Shown: positions 16,736-25,816, numbered from the stretch's first letter. The stretch: 46,198 nucleotides of DNA from Paraktedonobacter sp035294465 (GCA_035294465.1 DATGKW010000208.1:1-46198); one strand, 5' to 3'. The notes: generated by a model not told the origin, from the letters alone. A program made the numbers and translations.

Positions 16736-17260
16736 TTACTCTTCTTTAACGGCTGCCAGATCGATTTCGATATTCACCTTATCGCTGACCAGCACGCCAC
16801 CGCTTTCAAGGGCAGCGTTCCAGTTTAAACCAAAATCCTTACGGTTGATTGTTGCTTTCGCGGTTAAACCGGCCCGCTGCTTGCCGTAGGCATCCTTGAG
16901 CTGACCGGAGTATTCAGCATTAAACAGCACTTCTCTGGTTACGCCGTGCATTGTCAGGTCACCAAGCACGCGGTATTCATCGTTGCTGACCGGCTCAACC
17001 TTTTTGCTCTTGAAAGAAATGACCGGGTATTTTCCGGCATCAAAAAAATCCGCCGAGCGCAGATGATTGTCGCGATTCGGCTCGCGTGTATCGATGCTGG
17101 CAGCGTCCGCCTGGGCCTCCACCCAGGAATTCTGAGGATTGGCCTCGTCTATTTCGAGTTTGCCGCCGAAAACCTTAAAGTTACCTCGCACGGTACTGAC
17201 CATCATATGTTTGAGAGAAAAACTCACCTGTGAATGCACAGGGTCAATATTCCATGCCAT
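16736..17260 (-). CDS. yceI: YceI-like family protein
   Basis: 174 residues, the usual length of the lipocalin-like YceI fold that binds polyisoprenoids or similar lipids. Characteristic motifs are WNIDPVHSQVSFSLKHMMVS, VRGNFKVFGG, ADAASIDTREPNRDNHLRS, DFFDAGKYPVISFKS, LGDLTMHGVTREV and INRKDFGLNW. Many homologues are periplasmic, but this one starts directly at the fold (MAWNIDPVHS) with no signal peptide, so it should be cytoplasmic. It has its own consensus promoter and terminator and is therefore monocistronic. Confidence 0.94.
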   Translation of the reverse strand: MAWNIDPVHSQVSFSLKHMMVSTVRGNFKVFGGKLEIDEANPQNSWVEAQADAASIDTREPNRDNHLRSADFFDAGKYPVISFKSKKVEPVSNDEYRVLGDLTMHGVTREVLFNAEYSGQLKDAYGKQRAGLTAKATINRKDFGLNWNAALESGGVLVSDKVNIEIDLAAVKEE

Positions 17261-17306
17261 GAATGTTTCTACCCCTTTCGTTAATGTACTATCAATTTAT
17301 TAGTAG

Positions 17307-17353
17307 CTTCACTACCTGAAGTCAGGATACTCCATTTTACTTCCTTTTGTCAA
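17307..17353 (-). promoter_or_regulatory. yceI promoter with overlapping palindromes
   Basis: A consensus -35 TTGACA (17348-17353 on the minus strand), an 18-base spacer and TATCCT (17324-17329). The -10 overlaps the palindrome CCTGAAGTCAGG (17315-17326). A second inverted repeat, CTTCA with TGAAG, covers 17307-17321 around the expected transcription start. Overlap with -10 and start suggests a repressor site. Confidence 0.6.
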
Positions 17354-17489
17354 GTAGCTAAGAATAGATTAGCCAGGATGGCATACCTTTTCGTCTTTGT
17401 TGGCATATCTGGACTTTCTTAGCCCGCTTCGCGGGCCTTTTGGGTTCTGTTGTTAAGAAAACAAAAGCGCCTGTGAAAAGATGCCCCTA

Positions 17490-17498
17490 TGGTATAAT
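17490..17498 (+). promoter_or_regulatory. Extended -10 promoter of the murF-ddl-epimerase operon
   Basis: TGG followed by a perfect TATAAT, 47 bases before the murF start. No good -35 is seen 16-18 bases upstream, as expected for an extended -10 promoter. Confidence 0.65.
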
Positions 17499-17545
17499 TA
17501 TCTCAGCACCAGAACCCGCTGGCTAGAAACCACGAGGACAGATCT

Positions 17546-18991
17546 ATGTTCACGTTGAATGATATATTGGTCGGAAACGCGCATAACTTCCGTCTCCAGA
17601 CAACTGCGCAGGCCGATCCCAATCAGACCTTTTCCGAAGCCCATCACGATAGCCGGCTACTCAAGCCGGGCGATCTCTTCATTGCGCGCAAAGGCGAAAC
17701 CGTCGATGGACACCGCTTTATTCCCGACGCCGCACGCGCCGGAGCCGGTGCAGCCCTCTGCGCGGAACCAGCCGATGATGCCCCTCCTGAATTCTTACAA
17801 ATTGTCGTGCCGGATGTTCTAAAAGCGCTACATGCTACGGCCAGAACGAGGGCCCAACGTCAGGAGCATACCATATTTATTGGCATTACTGGCAGCAATG
17901 GCAAAACCAGCACAAAAGATGCCGTAGCTACTGTACTGAGTCATCAGGCACCCACGTTGAAGACTTTTGCTTCGTATAACCACGAGCTTGGCTACCCTCA
18001 AACGCTCCTACGCCTGGAGCCGCAGCATCGCTACGCGGTCCTGGAGATGGGCGCTCAGTGGGTGGGCGAACTGGCCTGGCTCTCTGAGACCATTGCGCGT
18101 CCCGACTGGTCAATCATCACGAATGTTGGCGCCGCTCATCTGGGATATTTTGGCAGCCAGGAGCGTGTGGCCCAGGCCAAAAGCGAGCTGGTGCAGGTTC
18201 TGCGGCCCGATGGGATCGCGATCCTCAACTACGATGATCCTAACGTGCAAGCCATGCGCGAGAAAACGCGCGCGCGCGTACTCTTCTATGGCCTCAGTCC
18301 CCAGGCCCATATCTATGGGGACGAGATTACAGGCGATCCTCTGAGCGGATGCAGCTTTACCCTCAACTACCAATATACACAAAGGCGCGTTGAGCTTCAT
18401 CTGCCCGGCAGGCACAGCTTGATGACTGCTCTGGCCGCTGCTGCTGCCGGGATAGCCGCAGAGATGCAGATCGATGACATTTGCGCGGCCCTGGAGGAGC
18501 TAAAGACGGCGCCGGGGCGTTGCGAGATCAAAACGGGACCCAATGGTTGTGTGCTGATCGATGATACCTATAACGCCAACCGCCAGTCGATCCTGGCCGC
18601 TCTACAGGCTATCCGGGAAAGCTCGCTGGGTCGCCATGGCAAACGCTGGATCGTCCTCGGCGACATTTTTGAACTGGGCGAGTATGCCCGCCAGGAGCAC
18701 TTTGACAGTGGAGAAGCAGTCGCGGGCGCAGCCGATTATTTGATAGCCATCGGAGACCAGGCGCGCTTCTATGTCGAAGGCGCGCTTCATGCCGGCATGA
18801 AGGCCGGGCAAATCTCTTACTTCGGCGCCAATGTCGAGAACGCCGCCGAACTGGAGACAGCCAAACGCGCTGCCGCAGACCTGCTGGTTCGCGAGATACA
18901 CGGCGAGGATCTGCTGCTGCTAAAAGGCTCGCGCGGCATGCGTATGGAGACTATGATTAATATGTGGCAAGAAAAGCAGAATGGCAGCTAA
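17546..18991 (+). CDS. murF: UDP-N-acetylmuramoyl-tripeptide--D-alanyl-D-alanine ligase
   Basis: 481 residues. MurF adds D-Ala-D-Ala to the UDP-MurNAc tripeptide using ATP, the last cytoplasmic step of the peptidoglycan stem. The N-terminal substrate domain has SRLLKPGDLFIARKGETVDG. The central ATPase domain has the P-loop ITGSNGKTSTKDAV at about 113-126, then SYNHELGYPQTLL and LEMGAQWVGELAWL, and the C-terminal domain has IDDTYNANRQSILAAL and DIFELGE. The length is slightly above the common 450 residues. It is followed after 44 bases by ddl, which makes its D-Ala-D-Ala substrate. Confidence 0.96.
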   Translation: MFTLNDILVGNAHNFRLQTTAQADPNQTFSEAHHDSRLLKPGDLFIARKGETVDGHRFIPDAARAGAGAALCAEPADDAPPEFLQIVVPDVLKALHATARTRAQRQEHTIFIGITGSNGKTSTKDAVATVLSHQAPTLKTFASYNHELGYPQTLLRLEPQHRYAVLEMGAQWVGELAWLSETIARPDWSIITNVGAAHLGYFGSQERVAQAKSELVQVLRPDGIAILNYDDPNVQAMREKTRARVLFYGLSPQAHIYGDEITGDPLSGCSFTLNYQYTQRRVELHLPGRHSLMTALAAAAAGIAAEMQIDDICAALEELKTAPGRCEIKTGPNGCVLIDDTYNANRQSILAALQAIRESSLGRHGKRWIVLGDIFELGEYARQEHFDSGEAVAGAADYLIAIGDQARFYVEGALHAGMKAGQISYFGANVENAAELETAKRAAADLLVREIHGEDLLLLKGSRGMRMETMINMWQEKQNGS

Positions 18992-19035
18992 GAACGTGCA
19001 ATATGTCATGAGAAATCTATAGAGAGGAAAGATCA

Positions 19036-20163
19036 ATGGCAGAGAAGAAAAAAAGACGCGTGGGCTTGATCTTTGGAGGCCGCTCTGGTGAGCATGAGGT
19101 CTCGCTGGCCTCAGCGAACGCAGTGATGGCCAACCTGGACTCTGAAAAATATGAGGTTGTTCCTCTTGGCATTACCAAAGAAGGCTCCTGGCTGCTCGGC
19201 ACCGAACCGCGCCAGTTGATCGCCGCCGAACAAGAGGCCACCAGCGAATTGACAACTTCTGCGTCGACGACTGCCGTGACTCTGACCGGCGACCCAAGCG
19301 TGCGCCGCCTGATTCCAGTGCAGAGCGGTCCCGATCTTGGCAGCCAGGGCGCGCTGGATGTGATCTTTCCTGTCTTGCACGGCACCTACGGAGAAGATGG
19401 CTCCTTACAAGGGCTGCTCGACATGGCCAATATTCCCTACGTCGGCTGCGGCGTTCTGGGCGCAGCCCTGGGCATGGATAAAGAGAAGATGAAAATGATC
19501 TTTCAAGTGGTTGGCCTGCCCATCGTGGATTACTACGTCTTCCGGCGCAACGAGTGGGAGCGCTCGCCCGCGAGCATTATGGATACCATCGAGCAGCGTC
19601 TGGGCTATCCCGCGTTTGTCAAACCCGTCAATCTGGGGTCAAGTGTAGGTATCAACAAAGCGCACGACCGCCACGAACTGGAGCATGCTATCGACGTCGC
19701 CGCCGAGTACGACCACAAAGTCATCGTCGAACATGGTATCAACTGCCGCGAATTCGAGTGCGCTGTCCTGGGCAATGACGAACCTGTAGCCTCCGTAGTT
19801 GGCGAGATCGTCTCCAGTAACGAATTCTACGACTATCGCGCCAAATACATCGACGGGAAGTCACAGGCTATCATCCCTGCCGATATTCCCCAGGAAACCG
19901 CCGAGGTGATCCGCCGCCAATCCATCAAGGCTTTTACCGCGCTCGACCTCAGCGGCCTCGCGCGCGTCGATTTCTTCCTGGAGAAAGAGACGGGCGAGGT
20001 CTACATCAACGAGGTTAACACCATGCCCGGCTTTACCGAGATCAGCATGTATCCCAAGCTCTGGGAAGCCAGCGGCCTGAGCTACACACAACTGCTGGAT
20101 CGCCTGATCGAACTGGCTATCGAGCGCCACGAGGATCGCCAGCGCAACAGGACAAGCATGTAA
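19036..20163 (+). CDS. ddl: D-alanine--D-alanine ligase
   Basis: 375 residues, ATP-grasp family. It joins two D-alanines with ATP for use by MurF. Motifs are VGLIFGGRSGEHEVSLASA at the N-terminus, FPVLHGTYGEDGSLQGLLD, FVKPVNLGSSVGI, EFECAVLGNDEP and YINEVNTMPGFTEISMYPKL. The omega loop reads EFYDYRAKYIDGKS. The Tyr in the AKY position is the form found in D-Ala-D-Ala enzymes, while D-lactate-adding enzymes have Phe or a different loop, so ordinary vancomycin-sensitive termini are expected. The long insert at about 55-95 matches the longer, VanA-like length class. It is the second gene of the murF operon. Confidence 0.96.
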   Translation: MAEKKKRRVGLIFGGRSGEHEVSLASANAVMANLDSEKYEVVPLGITKEGSWLLGTEPRQLIAAEQEATSELTTSASTTAVTLTGDPSVRRLIPVQSGPDLGSQGALDVIFPVLHGTYGEDGSLQGLLDMANIPYVGCGVLGAALGMDKEKMKMIFQVVGLPIVDYYVFRRNEWERSPASIMDTIEQRLGYPAFVKPVNLGSSVGINKAHDRHELEHAIDVAAEYDHKVIVEHGINCREFECAVLGNDEPVASVVGEIVSSNEFYDYRAKYIDGKSQAIIPADIPQETAEVIRRQSIKAFTALDLSGLARVDFFLEKETGEVYINEVNTMPGFTEISMYPKLWEASGLSYTQLLDRLIELAIERHEDRQRNRTSM

Positions 20164-20221
20164 TCGGTGACAAAGCATGCTTTCTGCCCAACAACTGAAC
20201 CACAGGAAAGGCTTGACCGGT

Positions 20222-21295
20222 ATGGCTACCACAACCATTCAGCAGATCGCTGTCGAACCCTTAACAATTCCTTTGCTTGAACCATTCACTATTGCTACAG
20301 GCAGCGTCTCCAGCGCTCGCAATGTGCTGATCACCATCGCCTTGCAGGATGGTAGCGTGGGCTACGGGGAATGCGCACCGTTTCCTCCAAGCACCGGCGA
20401 GTCGCAGGAAACAGCGCTGGCGGCTGCTCAGGGCTGCACTGATCTCCTGCAAGGTCAGGATGCCGCGAACTGGCGGCAGCTTTCGCAACTGGTGCATGGC
20501 CTCTATTATGCGCAAACAACGGTTTGCGCGGGGATCGAAATGGCTCTGCTCGACGCACTGACACGCTCCTACGGCCTTCCACTCTCTGTCTTTTTTGGAG
20601 GGGCCAGCAATTCGGTTGAAACCGACCTGAGCATTCCTATGGTGACACCCGAACATGCCTACGAACTGGCCAGGGACGCGGTTAGTAAGGGGATTCGCAC
20701 GCTTAAAGTCAAAGTCGGAGGCGACCTGCGCGAAGATGTCGCGCGCGTTGAGGCTATTCGCGAGGGTGCGCCGGGTGCTGGCCTGATGCTCGATGCCAAT
20801 CAGGGATACACAGCTAACGAGGCGCTCCTCTGCCTGGAAGCCCTGGATGATCGCGATATTCGCCCGCTGCTGATGGAACAGCCGGTTCACAAAGACGATT
20901 ATGACGGGCTGCGTTACGTCACCAGGCATACCACAGTACCTATTGCAGCCGATGAAAGCGCCTCCAATGCTGCCAGCGTCGCGCGCCTGATCTCTCTAGG
21001 AGCGTGCAACGTCATTAATATCAAGCTCATGAAATGCGGCTTTGTCGAAGCTCTGGATATCGCGGCCGTCTGCCGTGCTCATCATATTCAACTCATGATC
21101 GGCGCTATGATGGAATCGCGCCTGGCCATCAGCGCAGCAGCTCACTTCGTCGCTGGCCTGGGAGGCTTCCGCTATATCGACCTGGACACACCCATGCTGC
21201 TGACCGAAGACCCATTTACCGGCGGCTATGAGCAACGTGGGGGAGTATATGATCTCGCAAGCATAGAGAAAGGATTGGGAATCGAACCGAAATAG
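20222..21295 (+). CDS. Dipeptide epimerase (L-Ala-D/L-Glu type), enolase superfamily
   Basis: 357 residues from ATG 20222 after an AGGAAAGG. An ATG at 20177 lacks a ribosome site. The fold is that of the muconate-lactonising subgroup. The lysine pair is TLKVKVGG. Metal ligands are Asp in LMLDANQGY, Glu in LLMEQPV and Asp in IAADESA, and the second catalytic lysine is in NVINIKLMKCG. The C-terminal substrate motif YIDLDTPMLL has the Asp-x-Asp found in L-Ala-D/L-Glu epimerases. These enzymes convert L-Ala-D-Glu from recycled murein to L-Ala-L-Glu. The place directly after murF and ddl supports this. Other dipeptide specificities are possible. Confidence 0.88.
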   Translation: MATTTIQQIAVEPLTIPLLEPFTIATGSVSSARNVLITIALQDGSVGYGECAPFPPSTGESQETALAAAQGCTDLLQGQDAANWRQLSQLVHGLYYAQTTVCAGIEMALLDALTRSYGLPLSVFFGGASNSVETDLSIPMVTPEHAYELARDAVSKGIRTLKVKVGGDLREDVARVEAIREGAPGAGLMLDANQGYTANEALLCLEALDDRDIRPLLMEQPVHKDDYDGLRYVTRHTTVPIAADESASNAASVARLISLGACNVINIKLMKCGFVEALDIAAVCRAHHIQLMIGAMMESRLAISAAAHFVAGLGGFRYIDLDTPMLLTEDPFTGGYEQRGGVYDLASIEKGLGIEPK

Positions 21296-21324
21296 AGGCA
21301 TGCCATCGAAGGGCTTCCTCATGC

Positions 21325-21360
21325 GATCTGGCTGAGCCGTAGAAGTAGCGCAGCCAGATC
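21325..21360. other. Hairpin between convergent genes
   Basis: A perfect 10-base inverted repeat, GATCTGGCTG (21325-21334) and CAGCCAGATC (21351-21360), extends by GC/GC after one mismatch. There is no T tract on either side. It sits between the ends of the epimerase and ABC-transporter genes and may act as a two-way, T-less terminator. Confidence 0.45.
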
Positions 21361-21422
21361 ACACACGAGTCAGTGGATATGCCTCTTTACGCGAAGGCCG
21401 GCCAGGTTTCCTCTCAATCCTT

Positions 21423-23327
21423 TTACCGATACGCCTCCGCCTGCAAATTGAAGAGTTCGGCATAGCGACCACCAAGCGCGATGAGTTCGGCGTGCGTGCC
21501 GCTCTCCTTGACAACGCCCTGTTCGATGACGAAGATGCGGTCGGCCAGGCGCACGGTACTGAAGCGATGGCTGATAAAGATTGCTGTCTTGCCCTCAGTG
21601 AGCAGGCGGAACTTGGTGAAAATCTCGTACTCGGCCTGAGCATCAAGCGAGCTGGTGGGCTCGTCGAGAATGAGAATCGGCGCATCACGCATGAAGGCAC
21701 GGGCCAGCGCGACTTTTTGCCATTCTCCGCCGCTGAGCTGCAAGCCATCTTTGAACCAGCGGCCCAGCATCGTCTCGTAGCCGCCTGGCAACTTTGTAAT
21801 CACCGCGCTGGCTCCGCTCTTGCCCGCAGCCCGTTCCACCAGATCCAGATTCTCAATCTCCTCAACCTTGCCCACGCCAATATTCTCGCGCGCAGTCATG
21901 AAGTAGGTCACATAGTCCTGGAAAATGACGCCGATGACGTGACGCAATTCTTCAATATCATATTCGCGAATATCGCGCCCGCCGATGAGAATCTGGCCCT
22001 CGTCGGGATCGTACAGGCGCGTCAGCAGCTTCACAATGGTTGTTTTTCCCGCCCCATTGCGTCCAACCAGCGCGATAGCCTCGCCAGCGTTGATGGTAAA
22101 GCTCACGTGTCGCAGAGCCGCCTCGGTCTCAGGATCTTTGCCGGGATAGGTGAAGCTCACATTGCGAAACTCTATTGAGAGGCCAGGCACGACTGGATCG
22201 CGCTCAATTGAGCGCGGATCAGCGGGTGAGAGGATACGCGGCTGATACTCCAGGAACTCGTACAGGGTATCCACATAGAGATTATTCTCGTAGATTCCGG
22301 AGATATCGGCCAGCAGCCCTTGAAAACTCGATCCAACCTGGATCGCCGCCTGGGTGTACATGGTCAGACTGCCAATCGTGATGGCTCTGCTGATAGCCCG
22401 TAGCGCCACGTAGATGTAGATGGCCGAATTTGCCAGGTTTGAGAGGCTGCCCCAGCCAAAGCCGGCCAGATAGCGCGGCACCACAATCCGCTTGTCCTGT
22501 TGATAGAGAGCTTCGGCCACGTCATCATACTGCTTGATGAAAAAGGATCCCAGATTGAATAGCTTGATTTCCTTATTATAGGTATCCGTCGTCATCAGGC
22601 GAATCAGGTAGAGCAGGCGACGCCGTTCGGGAGACTGACGGCGCATTTTCAGGTAGCCGCGCCAGCCATAGCGCGAGCTGGAGATGAACGAGGGAATGGG
22701 CGTAAGCAGGGCGATCACCGCCAGCCACCAGGCCAGACTCAGCAAGAGAGCGAGCATGGAGAAAAGGGTCACTGCCGTTTTGAGGAAATCAAAGAGCTGA
22801 GAGATCATCTGCATGGGCTTGTAGACCGACTCATCGGTGGCATTGCGCAGCTTATCATAGAAATCTGGGTCCTCGAAGAAGGTCAGATCGAGCGTATCGG
22901 CTTTGCGCAGAATCATAGACTGCACACGATTGCCGATGCGCTCCTGTAAGAGCTGTTGAACAATATTGCTCAGGGTGCTGAACAGGCTCTGCACCAGACC
23001 CACCACCAGTTGCGCCACCACATAGAACCAGACCGGCCCCAGTGGATGCGAGGGACTGAATGCAGCAACGATCACGCTATCAACCACGCCACGCGTAATC
23101 CAGACGCTCACGGCAGGCAAAAAACCACTGATGATACTGACCAGAGCCATAATGATGGTCATCCAGCGGCTAGTTGACCAGATCAGGCCCATCACCCTGG
23201 GCAGGTCGGTAAACGCCAGGAAGATCTTCCGTATCTCAAACTGTTCATCGTCCCGGCCTCTCTGAGGTCTTCCATCAAGGGATTGTGGAGTCCGAGGCAG
23301 TCGCCGGGCATTTCCATTGCTGGCCAT
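21423..23327 (-). CDS. ABC transporter, fused permease and ATPase (exporter type)
   Basis: 634 residues. Residues 1-30 are basic and polar, then comes a six-helix exporter domain (about 50-350) and a nucleotide-binding domain (about 385-630). The Walker A is GRNGAGKTTIVKLL, the Q-loop FQDYVTYF, the signature LSGGEWQKVALARAF, Walker B ILILDEPTSSLD and the switch His is in FISHRFSTVRLAD. The helices contain FEDPDFYDKLRNATDESVYK, a motif I associate with exporters found beside RiPP and other secondary-metabolite genes. No C39 peptidase domain is present. Such half-transporters usually form dimers. AGAAGGG lies about 11 bases before ATG 23327. The cargo is unknown. Confidence 0.94.
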   Translation of the reverse strand: MASNGNARRLPRTPQSLDGRPQRGRDDEQFEIRKIFLAFTDLPRVMGLIWSTSRWMTIIMALVSIISGFLPAVSVWITRGVVDSVIVAAFSPSHPLGPVWFYVVAQLVVGLVQSLFSTLSNIVQQLLQERIGNRVQSMILRKADTLDLTFFEDPDFYDKLRNATDESVYKPMQMISQLFDFLKTAVTLFSMLALLLSLAWWLAVIALLTPIPSFISSSRYGWRGYLKMRRQSPERRRLLYLIRLMTTDTYNKEIKLFNLGSFFIKQYDDVAEALYQQDKRIVVPRYLAGFGWGSLSNLANSAIYIYVALRAISRAITIGSLTMYTQAAIQVGSSFQGLLADISGIYENNLYVDTLYEFLEYQPRILSPADPRSIERDPVVPGLSIEFRNVSFTYPGKDPETEAALRHVSFTINAGEAIALVGRNGAGKTTIVKLLTRLYDPDEGQILIGGRDIREYDIEELRHVIGVIFQDYVTYFMTARENIGVGKVEEIENLDLVERAAGKSGASAVITKLPGGYETMLGRWFKDGLQLSGGEWQKVALARAFMRDAPILILDEPTSSLDAQAEYEIFTKFRLLTEGKTAIFISHRFSTVRLADRIFVIEQGVVKESGTHAELIALGGRYAELFNLQAEAYR

Positions 23328-23404
23328 AGATACGATACCCTTCTTGCCAGATCAGAACGCGAATATATCCGCAGCTTAACGCATGAAACACAAGTGTACT
23401 TGAG

Positions 23405-23437
23405 AGTATAACATTTCTTTATGACATCTTCTGTCAT
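23405..23437 (-). promoter_or_regulatory. Candidate promoter and inverted repeat for the ABC transporter
   Basis: On the minus strand TGT precedes TATACT (23405-23410), an extended -10. A perfect inverted repeat ATGACA, 5 bases, TGTCAT (23421-23437) overlaps the -35 region and could bind a regulator. Confidence 0.4.
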
Positions 23438-23588
23438 GCTTCTGTGAGGAAAGCCGTCCCTCCACTTGCCTGGCAACAAGGACTTCATTTCCCTCGTGAA
23501 GACGCAGTGACAGGAATGTGGCCATAGCATACTCCAGCAGAGATCAAAATACATTGGCCCTTTGGACGATGCGCAAATAGTCAGGCTA

Positions 23589-23597
23589 TGTTACAAT
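23589..23597 (+). promoter_or_regulatory. Extended -10 promoter of the pyrophosphatase gene
   Basis: TGT followed by TACAAT, 29 bases before the start codon. A TTGGAC lies 24 bases upstream, too far to be a normal -35. Confidence 0.5.
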
Positions 23598-23626
23598 AGA
23601 TATGCTTAAAAAAAGGAGACCGTCGA

Positions 23627-23989
23627 ATGATTCATGAGGCTTTTTGGCAAACTCTCGCCGAGTTTGTGCGAAGCAGTAGAATCGTGATTGATCGTCCTCG
23701 TGGATCGCTTCATCCTCGTTATCCAGAGTTTCGCTATCCACTCGATTATGGGTATCTTGAGGGAACGTGTTCAGGCGATGGGCAGGGTATTGACGTCTGG
23801 ATTGGTAGCGATCCGGCCAGGCAGATAACCGGCGTCATTGTCACTGCCGACGCGAAGAAATATGACGCAGAGATCAAAATCCTTCTCGGCTGCACGCCCG
23901 CAGAGCAGCAAGAAATCCTTACATTCGTTAACCAGGGATCTCAAGCTGGCCTGCTGGTCGAACGCCCTCAAACACCTTCCCTTGCGTAG
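23627..23989 (+). CDS. Short inorganic-pyrophosphatase-family protein
   Basis: 120 residues, against about 170 for family I pyrophosphatases such as E. coli Ppa. The core is recognisable: VIDRPRGSLHPRYPEFRYP, LDYGYLEGTCSGDGQGIDVW and AKKYDAEIKILLG. The Asp residues in GDGQGIDV correspond to the metal-binding Asp65 and Asp70 of E. coli Ppa, and the Asp in KYDAEIK to Asp102. The C-terminal helix and the later lysine are replaced by a short tail, so full pyrophosphate hydrolysis is likely but not certain. Similar short forms are annotated as inorganic pyrophosphatase in other bacteria (recalled). It has its own promoter. Confidence 0.8.
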   Translation: MIHEAFWQTLAEFVRSSRIVIDRPRGSLHPRYPEFRYPLDYGYLEGTCSGDGQGIDVWIGSDPARQITGVIVTADAKKYDAEIKILLGCTPAEQQEILTFVNQGSQAGLLVERPQTPSLA

Positions 23990-24116
23990 ACTCATCTATC
24001 GATGATACAGTGCTAACAAATCCATTTCGCAGGCGATCTTTTCGCTATGACAGCAATCACACGGCGGAAGATTGAAGATGAGGCGGGGTACGTCGCAGAA
24101 TACAGGAGGATACGCT

Positions 24117-25769
24117 ATGAGTTTTACCAGTCGTCTCGTGGCCTGGTGGATGCATCTGCCGCCGGCTGAAACGCGCGATATCACCATTAAGCGCGACATC
24201 CAGATCCCCATGCCTGATGGAGTGATCTTGCTGGCGGACCATTATGCTCCTCGTGCAAGTTCAAAGCTGCCAACGATTTTGATTCGCTCCCCATATGGCA
24301 GGAGAGGCTTTTTCGGTGCCCTCATGGCCCTTCCCTATGCCGAGCGCGGCTATCAGGTGCTCGTTCAGAGCTGCCGGGGCACGGCGGGATCGGGAGGCGA
24401 GTTTTATTACGCGCGCAATGAACACGACGACGGGCTGGCAACCATCGAGTGGATCAAGCAGCAGGAGTGGTTCTCAGGCGAGCTGGCTACCCTCGGCGGC
24501 AGCTATCTTGGCTTTGTGCAGTGGGCTGTGGCTGCCGATGCCGGACCCGAACTGAAAGCCCTGGTACCCCAGATCACGACCGCCGATTTTAACCATTTTC
24601 GCTTCCAGGGCGGCTCGTTCAACCTGGAATCCAGCCTTGACTGGTCCACGATGATGACAACTCAGGCCGCCACAGGACTGAATATTGGCATCAGGTCGAT
24701 CCTCGCGCAGTTCGGGCGCGCAAGCAAACTGGAGCGAGCCTTTGGACATCTCCCGCTTGGCAAGGCCGACCAGGTTGTGATCAGCCGGCCATCTCAACAT
24801 TTCCAGACTCTCCTCCAGCATGGACCCGACGACGACTACTGGAAACCTGTCGATTTCAGCCATCGCCTCGCAGAAGTAAAAGCGCCTGCATACCTCATGG
24901 GCGGCTGGTATGACCTCTTTCTGGCCTGGCAGCTCAAGGATTACCAGGCATTGCGCGCAGCAGGCAAGCAACCATACTTGCTGATTGGTCCCTGGACGCA
25001 CACGGGTACCTCCGGCGCGGGGATTACTGTGCGCGAGGCTCTGGCCTGGCTGGATACGCATGTGAAAGGCAAGCCAGGCAGGCTACGCGAAGCTCCCGTC
25101 CGCCTGTACATCATGGGCGAAAACACGTGGCGCGATTTCGCGGATTGGCCGCCGCCCGCTCGCACTGAGCGCTGGCACCTGCAACCGGACGGCGCGCTGT
25201 CACCCGCGACCCCACCGACCTCTGAACCGGACCACTACCGCTATGATCCGGCCGATCCAACCCCCGGGATTGGAGGAAATTCGCTGGGGTCCAGGAAGCG
25301 TATGGGACCGAAAGATAATCGCGCGCTGGAAGCTCGCCCGGATGTGCTGGTCTACACAAGTGCCGCGCTGGAGCACGATATGGAGGTCATTGGCCCGATC
25401 ACTGCTGAGCTTTATGTTTGTTCAAGCCTGCAACATACCGATTTCTTCGTCAGATTGTGCGCCGTGGAGGAGTCGGGCAAATCGATCAATCTGTGTGATG
25501 GTATCCTGCGCCTGACCCCAGGGAGTATTCCCCCACAGCCTGATGGCAGCCTGCACCTCTCCATCGAGGTCTGGCCAACCGCTTACCATTTCCGCAAAGG
25601 GCAGCGCCTGCGCGTCCAGATCTCCAGCGGCGCGCACCCACGCTTTGCACGCAATTTAGGCAGCGGTGAACCACTGGCCAGCGGAACAAAGCTCTGCGTG
25701 GCCGACCAGACCGTTTATCACGATCCAGAGCATCCCTCGGCTATCCTGCTGCCGATTCTCAACGCATAG
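24117..25769 (+). CDS. CocE/NonD family alpha/beta hydrolase (X-Pro dipeptidyl-peptidase-like)
   Basis: 550 residues from ATG 24117, with AGGAGGA six bases upstream. The N-terminal alpha/beta-hydrolase domain has MPDGVILLADHYAP, the oxyanion region SPYGRRG and the nucleophile in LGGSYLGFVQWAVA. Candidate Asp and His are in MGGWYDLFLAWQ and LIGPWTHTG. A C-terminal jelly-roll domain ends with ISSGAHPRFARNLGSGE, typical of the family. Known members hydrolyse esters (cocaine esterase), acylated beta-lactam precursors or X-Pro peptides. The substrate here is unknown. It is 47 bases before the dioxygenase gene and probably in the same transcript. Confidence 0.92.
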   Translation: MSFTSRLVAWWMHLPPAETRDITIKRDIQIPMPDGVILLADHYAPRASSKLPTILIRSPYGRRGFFGALMALPYAERGYQVLVQSCRGTAGSGGEFYYARNEHDDGLATIEWIKQQEWFSGELATLGGSYLGFVQWAVAADAGPELKALVPQITTADFNHFRFQGGSFNLESSLDWSTMMTTQAATGLNIGIRSILAQFGRASKLERAFGHLPLGKADQVVISRPSQHFQTLLQHGPDDDYWKPVDFSHRLAEVKAPAYLMGGWYDLFLAWQLKDYQALRAAGKQPYLLIGPWTHTGTSGAGITVREALAWLDTHVKGKPGRLREAPVRLYIMGENTWRDFADWPPPARTERWHLQPDGALSPATPPTSEPDHYRYDPADPTPGIGGNSLGSRKRMGPKDNRALEARPDVLVYTSAALEHDMEVIGPITAELYVCSSLQHTDFFVRLCAVEESGKSINLCDGILRLTPGSIPPQPDGSLHLSIEVWPTAYHFRKGQRLRVQISSGAHPRFARNLGSGEPLASGTKLCVADQTVYHDPEHPSAILLPILNA

Positions 25770-25816
25770 GCGACCGGGATGGTAATCAGCATCCGCTCGT
25801 TCAGAAAGAGAAGGCC

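Noticed and set aside
17421..17440. Hairpin GCCCGC-TTC-GCGGGC followed by CTTTTGG
   Set aside because: It looks like a terminator on the plus strand, but no plus-strand gene ends nearby and the T run is only four bases. Left unassigned.
21423..23327. ABC exporter as dedicated transporter of the His/Cys-rich peptide
   Set aside because: It is about 7 kb away, lacks a C39 peptidase domain and is separated by unrelated genes. Possible, but not supported.
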